NCBI GenBank assembly: GCA_013822125.1
Contig: PNJY01000002.1
Coordinates: 1 to 64,000, forward strand
DNA: 64,000 bases
Source of the DNA: Erythrobacter sp.
GTDB taxonomy: Bacteria > Pseudomonadota > Alphaproteobacteria > Sphingomonadales > Sphingomonadaceae
Direction of reading: 5' to 3'
Part shown: positions 17,846-26,544 of the stretch, one piece after another
How the letters are laid out: each line of letters opens with the position of its first letter
Numbering within the stretch: the first letter of the stretch is position 1
Program-made: the position numbers and the translations under genes
Notes under the pieces: model-generated
What the model saw: the letters and a program-made list of their open reading frames with translations, nothing else
Database searches by the model: none
Told to the model about the DNA's origin: nothing

Positions 17846-20800
17846 CGCTGTTCACCGTGCAGATACCAATGGCAAGAGCATCTGCAGCTAGAAGCGCGTA
17901 ACCAACTACTGGAATGGCTCTACCAGCAAACTTCGCCGCACTCAGGGTAGATGAAAGCTTTAGGCCATTACCAATTCCGGGAAATCCAGTGAGTGTTGGG
18001 AGCTTAACTGCCATCTTGGCATCGCCGTAAATTGCGCTTGCAGCTCGCCCAGCCCAAGAAGTGCCCGGCGTTGCACCAGCAAACTTACCTCTGGTCTCGA
18101 TCACGTTAGCGCCAGCAGCAGCTAAAGCGCCTCCTGATCCGCCGAGTGCCAAATTCAAGCCATAATGGTCGAGCGCGCATTGTCCTGCTCTCTCGAGAAC
18201 ATTTGGCTTATCACTTTGCGGCCCTTTGCCGCCACCGCCGGGAGTTGTTCGAGTAGCCCGCTGGCTTGCCAGTCGCAGGGATTCGGATATCGCAGCCCAT
18301 TCATTGATCACCGTTTGTCCGTTCGAACTTGGCGTGTAGCATGACCATCCACTTGGGCAGACTGAAAAGTTTGACGGAACAGGGACGATTGTTACGCCAG
18401 GACGATCCGCCGAGACGACAATGCTGCCATCCACCACAGTTGTTACAGCATTGCATGGTGCCCCTCCACAGCCGTTATAGCTGGCAAGTGTAGGATCTGA
18501 TTGGTTCAACCCACTCGGATCCACAAAGTTCACCGGATCGGAGCCGACATAGTTGTACCAGTTGAGGCCGTCGGCATAGCCGATCGGATCGGTCTGCATG
18601 AAACGGCCAAGCGTGGGCGAATACATGCGTGCCTTGTAATTATACATGCCGATGTCCGCAATCCAGGTCTGCCCGGTATACTGGAAAGTGCCCAGATTGC
18701 CCGCCTGCGGTATGCCGTACTCATCATAACGGTTGACCCCGATCGAAGCACCTGAGGCATCGCTGAGCGCGATCACCGAGCCGCGCTCGTCCGCCTGCAA
18801 CCAGCGGCGATCGGCAGTGCCCGAGCCTTCGTACCAGACGACTGGCTCGTCCACCCCGGGGCCGGGCACATAGCGCCGCAGAATGGCGCCACCGCTCGAT
18901 TTCTCGGCAAGCCGCATGCCCCCCGAATAGACGAAGCGGGTGGTTTGCGTGCCCGCCAGTTGCTGCAGGCGGCCTGAGGGATCGTAGGTGAGCGTGGCGC
19001 CTGGCGCGTTCGTCAACTGATTGAGCTTGTCATAACTGTAGGTGTCGCCACCCGAAGTCGCGAGATTGCCGCGCGCATCATAGGTGATGCTGGTGCCGCC
19101 AGAGTTGGTATATTGGTTGAGGCCGTTGGCAGTGTAATTGCGGTCAAAATTGTAATGGCCGATCCAGGCATAGCTATCGTTGCTGCGTACCTGGCTGATG
19201 ATTTGGCCTGCGGGATTATATGCGATCGGGGTGCCGGTGCTGCCAACTTTGCCGATGACGAGATCGGCAGAGGTCCCCGCCTGATCGATCTTGAGGCCCG
19301 ACATGCGCCCGATTGCATCCCATTCATAAGTCCGGATGGTTCCGTTACCAAACGCGATCGATGCGCGCTGCCCAATGTCGTTATACGAATAGCTTGCCAG
19401 CACGCCGATACCGCTTGTCGCGCCATTTTCCCTGATCTTGGTAACGCGGCCGAGTAAGTCGTAATCATAATTGGCGTAAAATGCGTCGGGCCAGGTCAAC
19501 CGAGTCAGTTGGCCCGCGGCATCGTATTGATAGCTGGCGGTGCCATAGGGCTGACTTTCGCTGGTCAGGCGGCCCAGCGCGTCCCAACCATTGGTGAGGG
19601 TCACCCCGTCTGACGGGCGCTGGATCTGGGTAAGCCTTCCGGCAAGGTCATAGGTCAGATTAACCGCCGGCTCCCCATTTGGTGTGCGCGACACCGGCCG
19701 GTTGAGGTTATCATAGGCGAGTGCGATGGTCGCGCCATCGCGCAGCCTGACCTGAGTAACATTCGAGGCCGCATCGTAAGTGAATTGCTCGTAGTCGGTG
19801 GTCGAACTGCTGTTGCTGCCCTTGGTTGCCACCGGGTAGCGCACCTTGAGATTGCGATCGTGTCCGTCATACTCATAGGTCGTGCGATTGAGTTCAGCGT
19901 CAATTACATGGGCGAGTTGGCTATTGGCCGTGTATCCGAGTTGCTCAAGCGATTCGACGCTAGTCCCGAACGAGGAGCGGACCGATGTCATGCGGTCGCT
20001 GTTGTCGTAGCCGTACTTGGTAATCCGGTCATCGCCGAAAGATCCAGCAGCTCCCAGTGTGCACGCGCTCGAGGGGGGACTGCCGAACAGTGCCGGGTTC
20101 ATGCGCAGCGCAGTGCATTCAAGCCGGTTCCGGCCATCATAGGAATACTGCTGGAGCGCATAAGTAGTGCCGCCCGACTGGACATCCTGGCGGATCAGAT
20201 TTCCTTTGCTGTCATAAGCGAAGTTCGTGGTCGACGTGACCACAAGGTTTGTCATGTCAGCCGGGCTGGTGCCGGTCACGGTTCCGACTTCAACTTTTGT
20301 AACTTGCGTCCCATCCCCGAAGGTGCGCCTTACCGCCGGTCGCTTCAACGGTCCCGCGCCATCGGGATCGGGATAGATAATCGCAGAGGTGTATGGTGTG
20401 TTTGGCGGACGGAATGTGGTGCGCCTGTCGAAATAGTAAGTCGTGTCATCGGTACCCGCAAGCGGCCCATCGACCTTCCACAGTTTGCCAGTCGGCCGGT
20501 AAGTGTACTGAAACTGGCTTGAAGCCGACACATCGCCTGCGGAAATCGTCATGCTTGTCATCAGCAGGTTGGGATTGTTGTATGCGTAGGTGATGACTGT
20601 TTCATTGGCAGAGCCGGCACAGGTTGCCGCTGTCGCGCAGGATTTGACCTGAGTGATCTTGTAGGTGGGCGTACTGACATTGACCAAGACGCCTGATGTA
20701 TTCCTCACTTGCGCGTAAAGCGCAGCATAGGTGTAATCGATTTGCGCGCGCGGCGCGCCAGTCGATGCGGCCGGCAATTGGACGCGCGTCACACCGCCAT

Positions 20801-22154
20801 GCGTGGCATCATAGATAAAATCGCTGCGGTTGCCCCGTTCATCAATGATGTAGTTGGGCTTGTTACATGTGAGTTCGTTCGTGCATGTCGCAGCGTAGCT
20901 GGCCGTCGAGACGATATCCGCTAGGCCCGACCCAGCCTTCGCCACGCGGCGAATTTCGGTCACATTACCGCGGCTGTCATAGGTCCAGTTGGCGTAGTTG
21001 CCTTCAGGATAGGTCTCGCGTGTTTTCCGTCCGGCAGAGTCATAAAGAAAGGTAGTCACGCCGCCTTGCGGGTCAGTGTATGACGTAAGCTTGGAAGTGA
21101 TTGTATCAACGACAAATATCTCGGTTGCACCGGTTCCGCTGGTCACAGTGGTCGTCTGACTCGAGCCCGATGTCGAGGAAGCGTACGTGAAGTTTTCGCC
21201 TTGCTCGGTGACCGTCTGTACATTGCTCGAGCCATCGTATGACACGGTCAAATCGACAATTGTCGTTTCGGGGCGATCGAGCGAAGTGGCCAATCCTCCC
21301 GTGCTTGTAATTGTGGTCTGGTCACCAAAATCATCTGTGACCGTCCCACCCGATTTGTTAAGCGAGACCTCGTCCTGCGTCAGTGTGCCGCAGGTATCTG
21401 CAAGTGGGTTGCAATAATCCTCCGACAAATTGATCAGGCTCACCTTGGTGAGAACGCCAGACTGAACATCCGGGTCGCTGTACTCGGCCTTCATCATGGC
21501 CCCGGTGCTGGAGACCACTGACTGCACGCGCCAGTAGATGCGATAGAAGCCCGACCCCTTGCCCGATACGAAAACGGCTTTGGACTTGTAATTGAATTGA
21601 TGGTTGCGTCCGTCTGGAAACACGATGCTGCTGATGTATGATTTGATGAGGAGAACGGAATTCTGCTCGCCAGTACCGGCTGCTGCGAAAAAAATTACCT
21701 TTGTCCCGTCCGGCAGTGTCAGTTGGTAGTTTTCGCTTCCCGCTGCGCCAAGCGAAACGAGTTTGTACTCAGCGCCGTTCTCCGATGTAAACTGCCCAGA
21801 TCCAATGCTTATGAACTTCAGACTATTCCCGTTGATGACGACAATACGGTCAGCACCGCTGATCACGATATATGCGCTCAATTGGTTGCGCAGTGTATTG
21901 GAGAGCTGGCCGTCGTTGAACTCGAAATCGAGCGCGGAAATCGTGGCTGAATTCACGCCAATCTGACGCGTACGCACATCAACGCCCCGTGCGTCCAGGA
22001 TGGGCCGCGTTGGGGTCAGCACACCGCCGGAAACTTGCGCATTTGCTTCTGCGGCGAATGCCAGAAGACCGATGAGACTCCCTGAAAGCATCGCCCCCAC
22101 ATAGATTCGGCGGACGGCTCTTGAGCTCGCGAAATCGATGACATTATCGGTCAT
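17838..22154 (-). CDS. RHS/YD-repeat secreted polymorphic toxin B
   Basis: 1438 residues. A long n-region precedes a signal peptide (SGSLIGLLAFAAEANAQ). YD repeats run from about residue 350 to 1170 and the core ends with GRFMQTDPIGYADGLNWYNY and VDPSGLN near residues 1180-1217. The core is homologous to RHS A through long stretches (KVRYPVATKG against KVRFPVSGKG; the segment after STTD). The tail of about 220 residues is different: a Cys-containing linker, a Gly-rich middle and a hydrophobic end (GRAIPVVGYALLAADALA). That suggests a membrane-active or membrane-docked toxin, but no enzyme motif is visible. Confidence 0.9.
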   Translation of the reverse strand: MTDNVIDFASSRAVRRIYVGAMLSGSLIGLLAFAAEANAQVSGGVLTPTRPILDARGVDVRTRQIGVNSATISALDFEFNDGQLSNTLRNQLSAYIVISGADRIVVINGNSLKFISIGSGQFTSENGAEYKLVSLGAAGSENYQLTLPDGTKVIFFAAAGTGEQNSVLLIKSYISSIVFPDGRNHQFNYKSKAVFVSGKGSGFYRIYWRVQSVVSSTGAMMKAEYSDPDVQSGVLTKVSLINLSEDYCNPLADTCGTLTQDEVSLNKSGGTVTDDFGDQTTITSTGGLATSLDRPETTIVDLTVSYDGSSNVQTVTEQGENFTYASSTSGSSQTTTVTSGTGATEIFVVDTITSKLTSYTDPQGGVTTFLYDSAGRKTRETYPEGNYANWTYDSRGNVTEIRRVAKAGSGLADIVSTASYAATCTNELTCNKPNYIIDERGNRSDFIYDATHGGVTRVQLPAASTGAPRAQIDYTYAALYAQVRNTSGVLVNVSTPTYKITQVKSCATAATCAGSANETVITYAYNNPNLLMTSMTISAGDVSASSQFQYTYRPTGKLWKVDGPLAGTDDTTYYFDRRTTFRPPNTPYTSAIIYPDPDGAGPLKRPAVRRTFGDGTQVTKVEVGTVTGTSPADMTNLVVTSTTNFAYDSKGNLIRQDVQSGGTTYALQQYSYDGRNRLECTALRMNPALFGSPPSSACTLGAAGSFGDDRITKYGYDNSDRMTSVRSSFGTSVESLEQLGYTANSQLAHVIDAELNRTTYEYDGHDRNLKVRYPVATKGSNSSSTTDYEQFTYDAASNVTQVRLRDGATIALAYDNLNRPVSRTPNGEPAVNLTYDLAGRLTQIQRPSDGVTLTNGWDALGRLTSESQPYGTASYQYDAAGQLTRLTWPDAFYANYDYDLLGRVTKIRENGATSGIGVLASYSYNDIGQRASIAFGNGTIRTYEWDAIGRMSGLKIDQAGTSADLVIGKVGSTGTPIAYNPAGQIISQVRSNDSYAWIGHYNFDRNYTANGLNQYTNSGGTSITYDARGNLATSGGDTYSYDKLNQLTNAPGATLTYDPSGRLQQLAGTQTTRFVYSGGMRLAEKSSGGAILRRYVPGPGVDEPVVWYEGSGTADRRWLQADERGSVIALSDASGASIGVNRYDEYGIPQAGNLGTFQYTGQTWIADIGMYNYKARMYSPTLGRFMQTDPIGYADGLNWYNYVGSDPVNFVDPSGLNQSDPTLASYNGCGGAPCNAVTTVVDGSIVVSADRPGVTIVPVPSNFSVCPSGWSCYTPSSNGQTVINEWAAISESLRLASQRATRTTPGGGGKGPQSDKPNVLERAGQCALDHYGLNLALGGSGGALAAAGANVIETRGKFAGATPGTSWAGRAASAIYGDAKMAVKLPTLTGFPGIGNGLKLSSTLSAAKFAGRAIPVVGYALLAADALAIGICTVNSGE

Positions 22155-22220
22155 TGTACCTCGATACTGCGCACTTGCGCGCTTCGTTCAAAAAGTTGAA
22201 TTTGCTTGATCGCAGACAAC

Positions 22221-22454
22221 TTACTGCGAAGAACCGGTCGTCTTCACATTGGTGCGGTTGTCGGCCTTGTCGTGACTGTAGGTCGTCTGCACCCCGTTGT
22301 TCACCGTTCCGGACCGCACGACTTTCACAAGCCTGCCCTTCGCGTCGTAAGTATAGGTGATTGTTTCGGAGCAGAGTGCCGGCGACGGGATTGCAACAAC
22401 TGCCATCATTGCCGTCAAACCCGTGCCAACCAGCAGTTTGCGAACATGCATCAT
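22221..22454 (-). CDS. Small secreted single-YD-repeat protein (RHS locus B leader)
   Basis: 77 residues from ATG 22454, which has a GGGGGG run 6 or so bases upstream; the longer frame to 22511 adds no signal. Signal peptide LVGTGLTAMMAVVAIPSPAL, then ETITYTYDAKGRLVKVVRSG and SHDKADNRTN. It is the clear counterpart of the mini-protein at 702-959, and sits 66 bases before RHS B on the same strand. Its function is unknown. Confidence 0.72.
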   Translation of the reverse strand: MMHVRKLLVGTGLTAMMAVVAIPSPALCSETITYTYDAKGRLVKVVRSGTVNNGVQTTYSHDKADNRTNVKTTGSSQ

Positions 22455-22791
22455 GTAGAAGCCCCCCGTGAAAACAGGAGGTGGCTCGCATGAAGGCGCG
22501 CTCGAATTCAAGGGGTTATTTGCATTCGCAATTGCAACTGAGCATCAGGTTTGGCGGAATTCCGCCAGTTTCGCTGGCCTGCCCTACAGAGAATCTTAAG
22601 GGGGTCAACGCTCCGGATATGCGCTTAATTAAGTGAAATACGAAGGCGCGACCGGCATTATTGCGCTCCACCCGTACAGCGATTCGCGAACAAGAGTGAT
22701 TCGCGAAATACTCGGCACAGCATTCCCGAGCGGTTCGGGACTGAGATTTGCTATTTGCGATTGTTGTTCACACAGATCGCCAATCTAACCG
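22455..22791. other. Non-coding stretch between RHS B and traD
   Basis: About 337 bases with no gene I can support. It must hold the promoter of the RHS B locus. In Ti-type transfer regions the coupling-protein gene traG lies beside traD at this position; nothing of it is recognisable here. Confidence 0.4.
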
Positions 22792-23097
22792 TCAGGCCTC
22801 GCTTTCAAACGCGCGCTTGCCCTTGCGCTTCCACAGCACCAGCGCATTTTCCCGATCTTCGCCACGCAGCTTGGCCGCAATCGTGAGGAACGCGCCATAG
22901 AGCGTGGCGCGATCATCGTCGGCGAGTTCGACCAGCCCGGCTTTCATCACCAGACCGCCGAGTTCGATCAGTTGCCGCGTGCGCTCGCGTCGCTTCACTT
23001 GCCATTCTCGCATGTCGGTGCGTGCCTTTTGTGCCTCAAGCCGATGCCGCGCCGCCGTCAAGCTGGAAAGTGCCGTTCGGCTGGCCTTGAGTTCCAT
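22792..23097 (-). CDS. traD: Conjugal transfer protein TraD-like (small)
   Basis: 101 residues from ATG 23097; the longer frame to 23226 overlaps traC for longer and adds nothing. A helical basic region (MREWQVKRRERTRQLIELGG) leads into LVMKAGLVELADDDRATLYG and a Lys/Arg-rich end. This matches the small TraD/TraC proteins beside Ti-type TraA relaxases, thought to act as relaxosome accessory factors. Overlaps the end of traC. Confidence 0.7.
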   Translation of the reverse strand: MELKASRTALSSLTAARHRLEAQKARTDMREWQVKRRERTRQLIELGGLVMKAGLVELADDDRATLYGAFLTIAAKLRGEDRENALVLWKRKGKRAFESEA

Positions 23098-23341
23098 CGC
23101 CACGCTTGCGTGCCGTGCTCCGAAAGAACGCGGTCCCGCGCTTCGCCCATGCCTCCCTCTTTCCGGCATCAGCGGTTTCAGCAATGACCAGCAATGCGCC
23201 CGCCAGTGTTTCCGCGTCGGTCGCATCGGCTCCAGTGGCGATCACCAGTTCGCCGAGCTGCTGCACGCGGCGTTCTTTAAGCTGCCTTGCCCTGTCGGCG
23301 AGCGCCTTCAGTTCGGTGTCGATATTTCGTGGTTTGCGCAT
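23036..23341 (-). CDS. traC: Conjugal transfer protein TraC-like (small)
   Basis: 101 residues (TELKALADRARQLKERRVQQ, LGELVIATGADATDAETLAG, then RGTAFFRSTARK). A coiled, basic N-terminus followed by a small helical domain is the TraC pattern of Ti-type systems. It is transcribed divergently from traA, with 172 bases between the starts; this interval probably holds oriT, as in Ti and related plasmids, although I cannot point to the nick site. Confidence 0.65.
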   Translation of the reverse strand: MRKPRNIDTELKALADRARQLKERRVQQLGELVIATGADATDAETLAGALLVIAETADAGKREAWAKRGTAFFRSTARKRGDGTQGQPNGTFQLDGGAASA

Positions 23342-23513
23342 CGATAATCTCCATCGGTGGTTGATGCGCCGATGATAGCGTGCGGCATTGCCCAGTGCAG
23401 CATTGTCGCTGGAACGCTCTGGAATGAGGCAATCCCGAGCGGGATTTTAATCTGTGAGGGCGCGCTTATACGTCGTGCCGACGTGCTCGCTGTAGTGCAA
23501 ATGGATTGCCGCC

Positions 23514-26387
23514 ATGGCGATCTATCACCTCTCGGTCAAAGTCATCAGCCGCTCGAGCGGGCGCAGCGCCGTCGCAGCTTCGGCCTATCGCGCTGCCGAA
23601 CGGCTGCACGACGATCGCCTCGACCGCGATCACGACTTCACAAACAAATCGGGCGTCGTCCATTCCGAAGTCATGCTGCCCGAACATGCGCCCGACGAAT
23701 GGCGTGACCGCGAACGCTTGTGGAACGATGTCGAAGCCATCGAGAAGCGCAAGGACGCGCAGCTGGCGCGCGAGGTCGAGTTCGCGATTCCGCGCGAGCT
23801 CAATCAGCAACAGGGGATCGAGCTGGCGCGCGAGTTCGTCAGCCAGGAGTTCGTCGATATCGGCATGGTCGCCGACCTCAATGTCCATTGGGACGCTGGT
23901 GCCGACGGCATGGCCAAGCCGCATGCGCATGTCATGCTGACGATGCGCGAGATCGGGAGCGAAGTGACCGCCAGCGACCACGGCGAACCCGGCTTTGGCG
24001 CCAAGGTCCGCGACTGGAACCAGACCGCGCTGGTCGAGCGCTGGCGGACAAGCTGGGCCGATCATGTCAACACCCGCCTCGCCGAGCTCGACATCGATGC
24101 GCGTATCGATCACCGCAGCCTCGAAGCGCAGGGGATTGCGCTCGAGCCGCAGCACAAGATCGGCCCCGCCGCATCGCGCATGGAGGGTCAGGGCCATGCC
24201 AGCGAGCGGCTCGAACAGCATCACGCGATCGCGCGCAGCAATGGCGAGAAGATCCTCGCCGATCCGGCCATCGCGCTTGGCGCAATCACGCACGGCCAGG
24301 CGACGTTTACCGGCCGCGACCTTGCCCGGTTCGTGCACCGCCACAGCGAAGGCAAGGACCAGTTCGATAGGGTCATGGCGGCGGTGCGCGCATCGCCCGA
24401 ACTGGTGAGACTGGGCCGGGACGGGCGCGGCGAGCCGCGCTTCACCTCGCGCGAGATGCTCAGGACCGAAGCGCGGCTCGAACAGGCCAGCGTGAGCCTC
24501 GATGCGCGGCGCAGCCACGTGGTCGCCGCCCGCATGCAGGAACGCGCGCTCGCGCGCGCGCAGGCCCGCGGGCTCGATCTGTCGGGCGAGCAGCGTAGCG
24601 CCTTCGACCATGTGACCGGCTCGCGCGCGCTGGCCAGCGTCGTCGGCTATGCCGGGTCGGGCAAGAGCGCGATGCTCGGCGTGGCGCGCGAGGCCTGGGA
24701 GGCGGCGGGTTACGAGGTGCGCGGGCTGGCGCTCTCAGGGATTGCCGCCGAAGGCCTCGAGCACGGCTCGGGCATTCATTCGCGCACCATTGCCAGCCTT
24801 GAACACCAGTGGAGCCAGGGCCGCGAACATCTCACTTCGCGCGATGTGCTGGTGATCGACGAGGCGGGCATGGTCGGCACGCGCCAGATCGAGCGCGTGC
24901 TCTCGCATGCCGCCGAAGCGGGCGCCAAGGTCGTGCTGGTTGGCGACCCGCAGCAATTGCAGGCGATCGAGGCGGGCGCGGCGTTCCGCGCGATTGCCGA
25001 GCGTCATGGCGCGATCGAGATTACCGCGGTCCGCCGCCAGCACGAAGACTGGCAGCGCGACGCGACGCGCCAGCTCGCCACCGGGCGCACCGCCGAGGCG
25101 CTTGATGCTTATGATGAGGCCGGACACGTCCATCCCGCCGCCACCAGAGAAGCAGCGCGCGGCGAACTGATCGAGCGCTGGGACCGCGAGCGCCAGGTAG
25201 CCCCAAGCGATACCCGCATTATCCTCACCCACACCAACGACGAGGTGCGCGCGCTCAACGAGGCGGCGCGTGGGCGCATGCGGATGGGGAGCGAGCCTGC
25301 GCCGGGCGCATCGCCCGAACGGCAACAGCTACTGGGCGAAGACGTGCGCGTCATGACCGAGCGCGGCGAGCGGAACTTTGCCAGCGGCGACCGGATCATG
25401 TTCCTCAAGAACGAGCGCAGCCTCGGGGTCAAGAACGGCACGCTCGGCATTGTCGAACATGTGACCCCGCAACACATTGCGGTGCACACCGACGACGGCC
25501 GCAGCCTCGCCTTCGACACCAGGGACTATGCCCATATCGACCACGGTTACGCCGCCACGGTGCACAAGGCGCAGGGGATGACGGTGGAGCGGGTCCATGT
25601 GCTGGCAACCCCGGGGATGGACAGCCACTCGGCCTATGTTGCGCTCTCGCGCCATAGGACCAGCGTCGATCTGCACTATGGCAACGACGACTTCGCCGAT
25701 CAGACGCGCCTCACTCACGCGCTTAGCCGTGAACGCGGCAAGGACATGGCCAGCGACCATGCCCCCGCACACGGGCGCGCCATGCCGGTGCCAGAACACA
25801 CCGATCACGGCCACGACGCGCGAGACAGCGAGGCGAGCCTGCGCCGCGCGCGCAGCGCCGCGCTGATTCGTCATGCCCGCGCGGTCGATGCGATCTTTAC
25901 CGGGCAGAACATGGGGATCGAAGCAAGCGCCAGCCAGACCGCCGAACTCCAGCAGGCGCGGCGCAGCTTCGAGGAACTGCGCCCGTTCGGATCGCGCGAT
26001 GCCGAGGCCGCCTATCGCAAGGACCCCGCGCTGGCGCGCGAGGCGGGCCAGGGCCAGATCACCCGCGCGGTCGCCGCGCTCTATGTCGAGACCGACCTGC
26101 ACTCCGAGCGCTCCATGCGTGCCGACAGGTTCGTCGCCCGCTGGAACGGTCTCGCCGACCTCGCCGAGCGCCAGTATCGAAGCGGCAGCATGTCCGATCA
26201 TCGCGGCACCCGCAGCGCCATGGCCGCGATGGCCAAAAGCCTCGAGCGCGATCCGCAGCTCGAATCGCTCCTCGCAGGCCGCAAGGCCCAGCTCGGCATC
26301 ACGCTTGAAACCGGACGCTCGCTCGCTCGTGATCTCGCGCTCAGCCACGGGCTTGATCTCGGACGCGGACGAGGACTGGGGATTTGA
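23514..26387 (+). CDS. traA: Ti-type TraA relaxase-helicase
   Basis: 957 residues. The N-terminal MobA/MobL (MOB-Q) relaxase domain starts AIYHLSVKVISRSSGRSAVA and carries the metal-binding histidines in KPHAHVMLTMREI (about residues 136-150). The TraI/RecD-like helicase has Walker A GYAGSGKSA (about 378-386), Walker B LVIDEAGM (about 445), VLVGDPQQLQ, and the C-terminal ATVHKAQGMTVERVHV and YVALSRH motifs (about 680-725). The protein nicks at oriT, stays bound to the 5' end and unwinds the strand. Length is close to that of Ti TraA without a long C-terminal extension. The gene stands alone on the plus strand. Confidence 0.95.
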   Translation: MAIYHLSVKVISRSSGRSAVAASAYRAAERLHDDRLDRDHDFTNKSGVVHSEVMLPEHAPDEWRDRERLWNDVEAIEKRKDAQLAREVEFAIPRELNQQQGIELAREFVSQEFVDIGMVADLNVHWDAGADGMAKPHAHVMLTMREIGSEVTASDHGEPGFGAKVRDWNQTALVERWRTSWADHVNTRLAELDIDARIDHRSLEAQGIALEPQHKIGPAASRMEGQGHASERLEQHHAIARSNGEKILADPAIALGAITHGQATFTGRDLARFVHRHSEGKDQFDRVMAAVRASPELVRLGRDGRGEPRFTSREMLRTEARLEQASVSLDARRSHVVAARMQERALARAQARGLDLSGEQRSAFDHVTGSRALASVVGYAGSGKSAMLGVAREAWEAAGYEVRGLALSGIAAEGLEHGSGIHSRTIASLEHQWSQGREHLTSRDVLVIDEAGMVGTRQIERVLSHAAEAGAKVVLVGDPQQLQAIEAGAAFRAIAERHGAIEITAVRRQHEDWQRDATRQLATGRTAEALDAYDEAGHVHPAATREAARGELIERWDRERQVAPSDTRIILTHTNDEVRALNEAARGRMRMGSEPAPGASPERQQLLGEDVRVMTERGERNFASGDRIMFLKNERSLGVKNGTLGIVEHVTPQHIAVHTDDGRSLAFDTRDYAHIDHGYAATVHKAQGMTVERVHVLATPGMDSHSAYVALSRHRTSVDLHYGNDDFADQTRLTHALSRERGKDMASDHAPAHGRAMPVPEHTDHGHDARDSEASLRRARSAALIRHARAVDAIFTGQNMGIEASASQTAELQQARRSFEELRPFGSRDAEAAYRKDPALAREAGQGQITRAVAALYVETDLHSERSMRADRFVARWNGLADLAERQYRSGSMSDHRGTRSAMAAMAKSLERDPQLESLLAGRKAQLGITLETGRSLARDLALSHGLDLGRGRGLGI

Positions 26388-26544
26388 GGGGGAAAGTTGA
26401 AAGTGCGAGAAGTGGGGCAAACTGTCTGTCGAAAGCAAGGTGAAGCCTGGCGCCTGTTGGGGCCTGTCTTGCCTGACTGGCCAGCGCCGCCGCTCCTCCC
26501 GGTTTGCAGAGTAAGTCCGGTTGATTTCCAGACATCCGCCAAAA

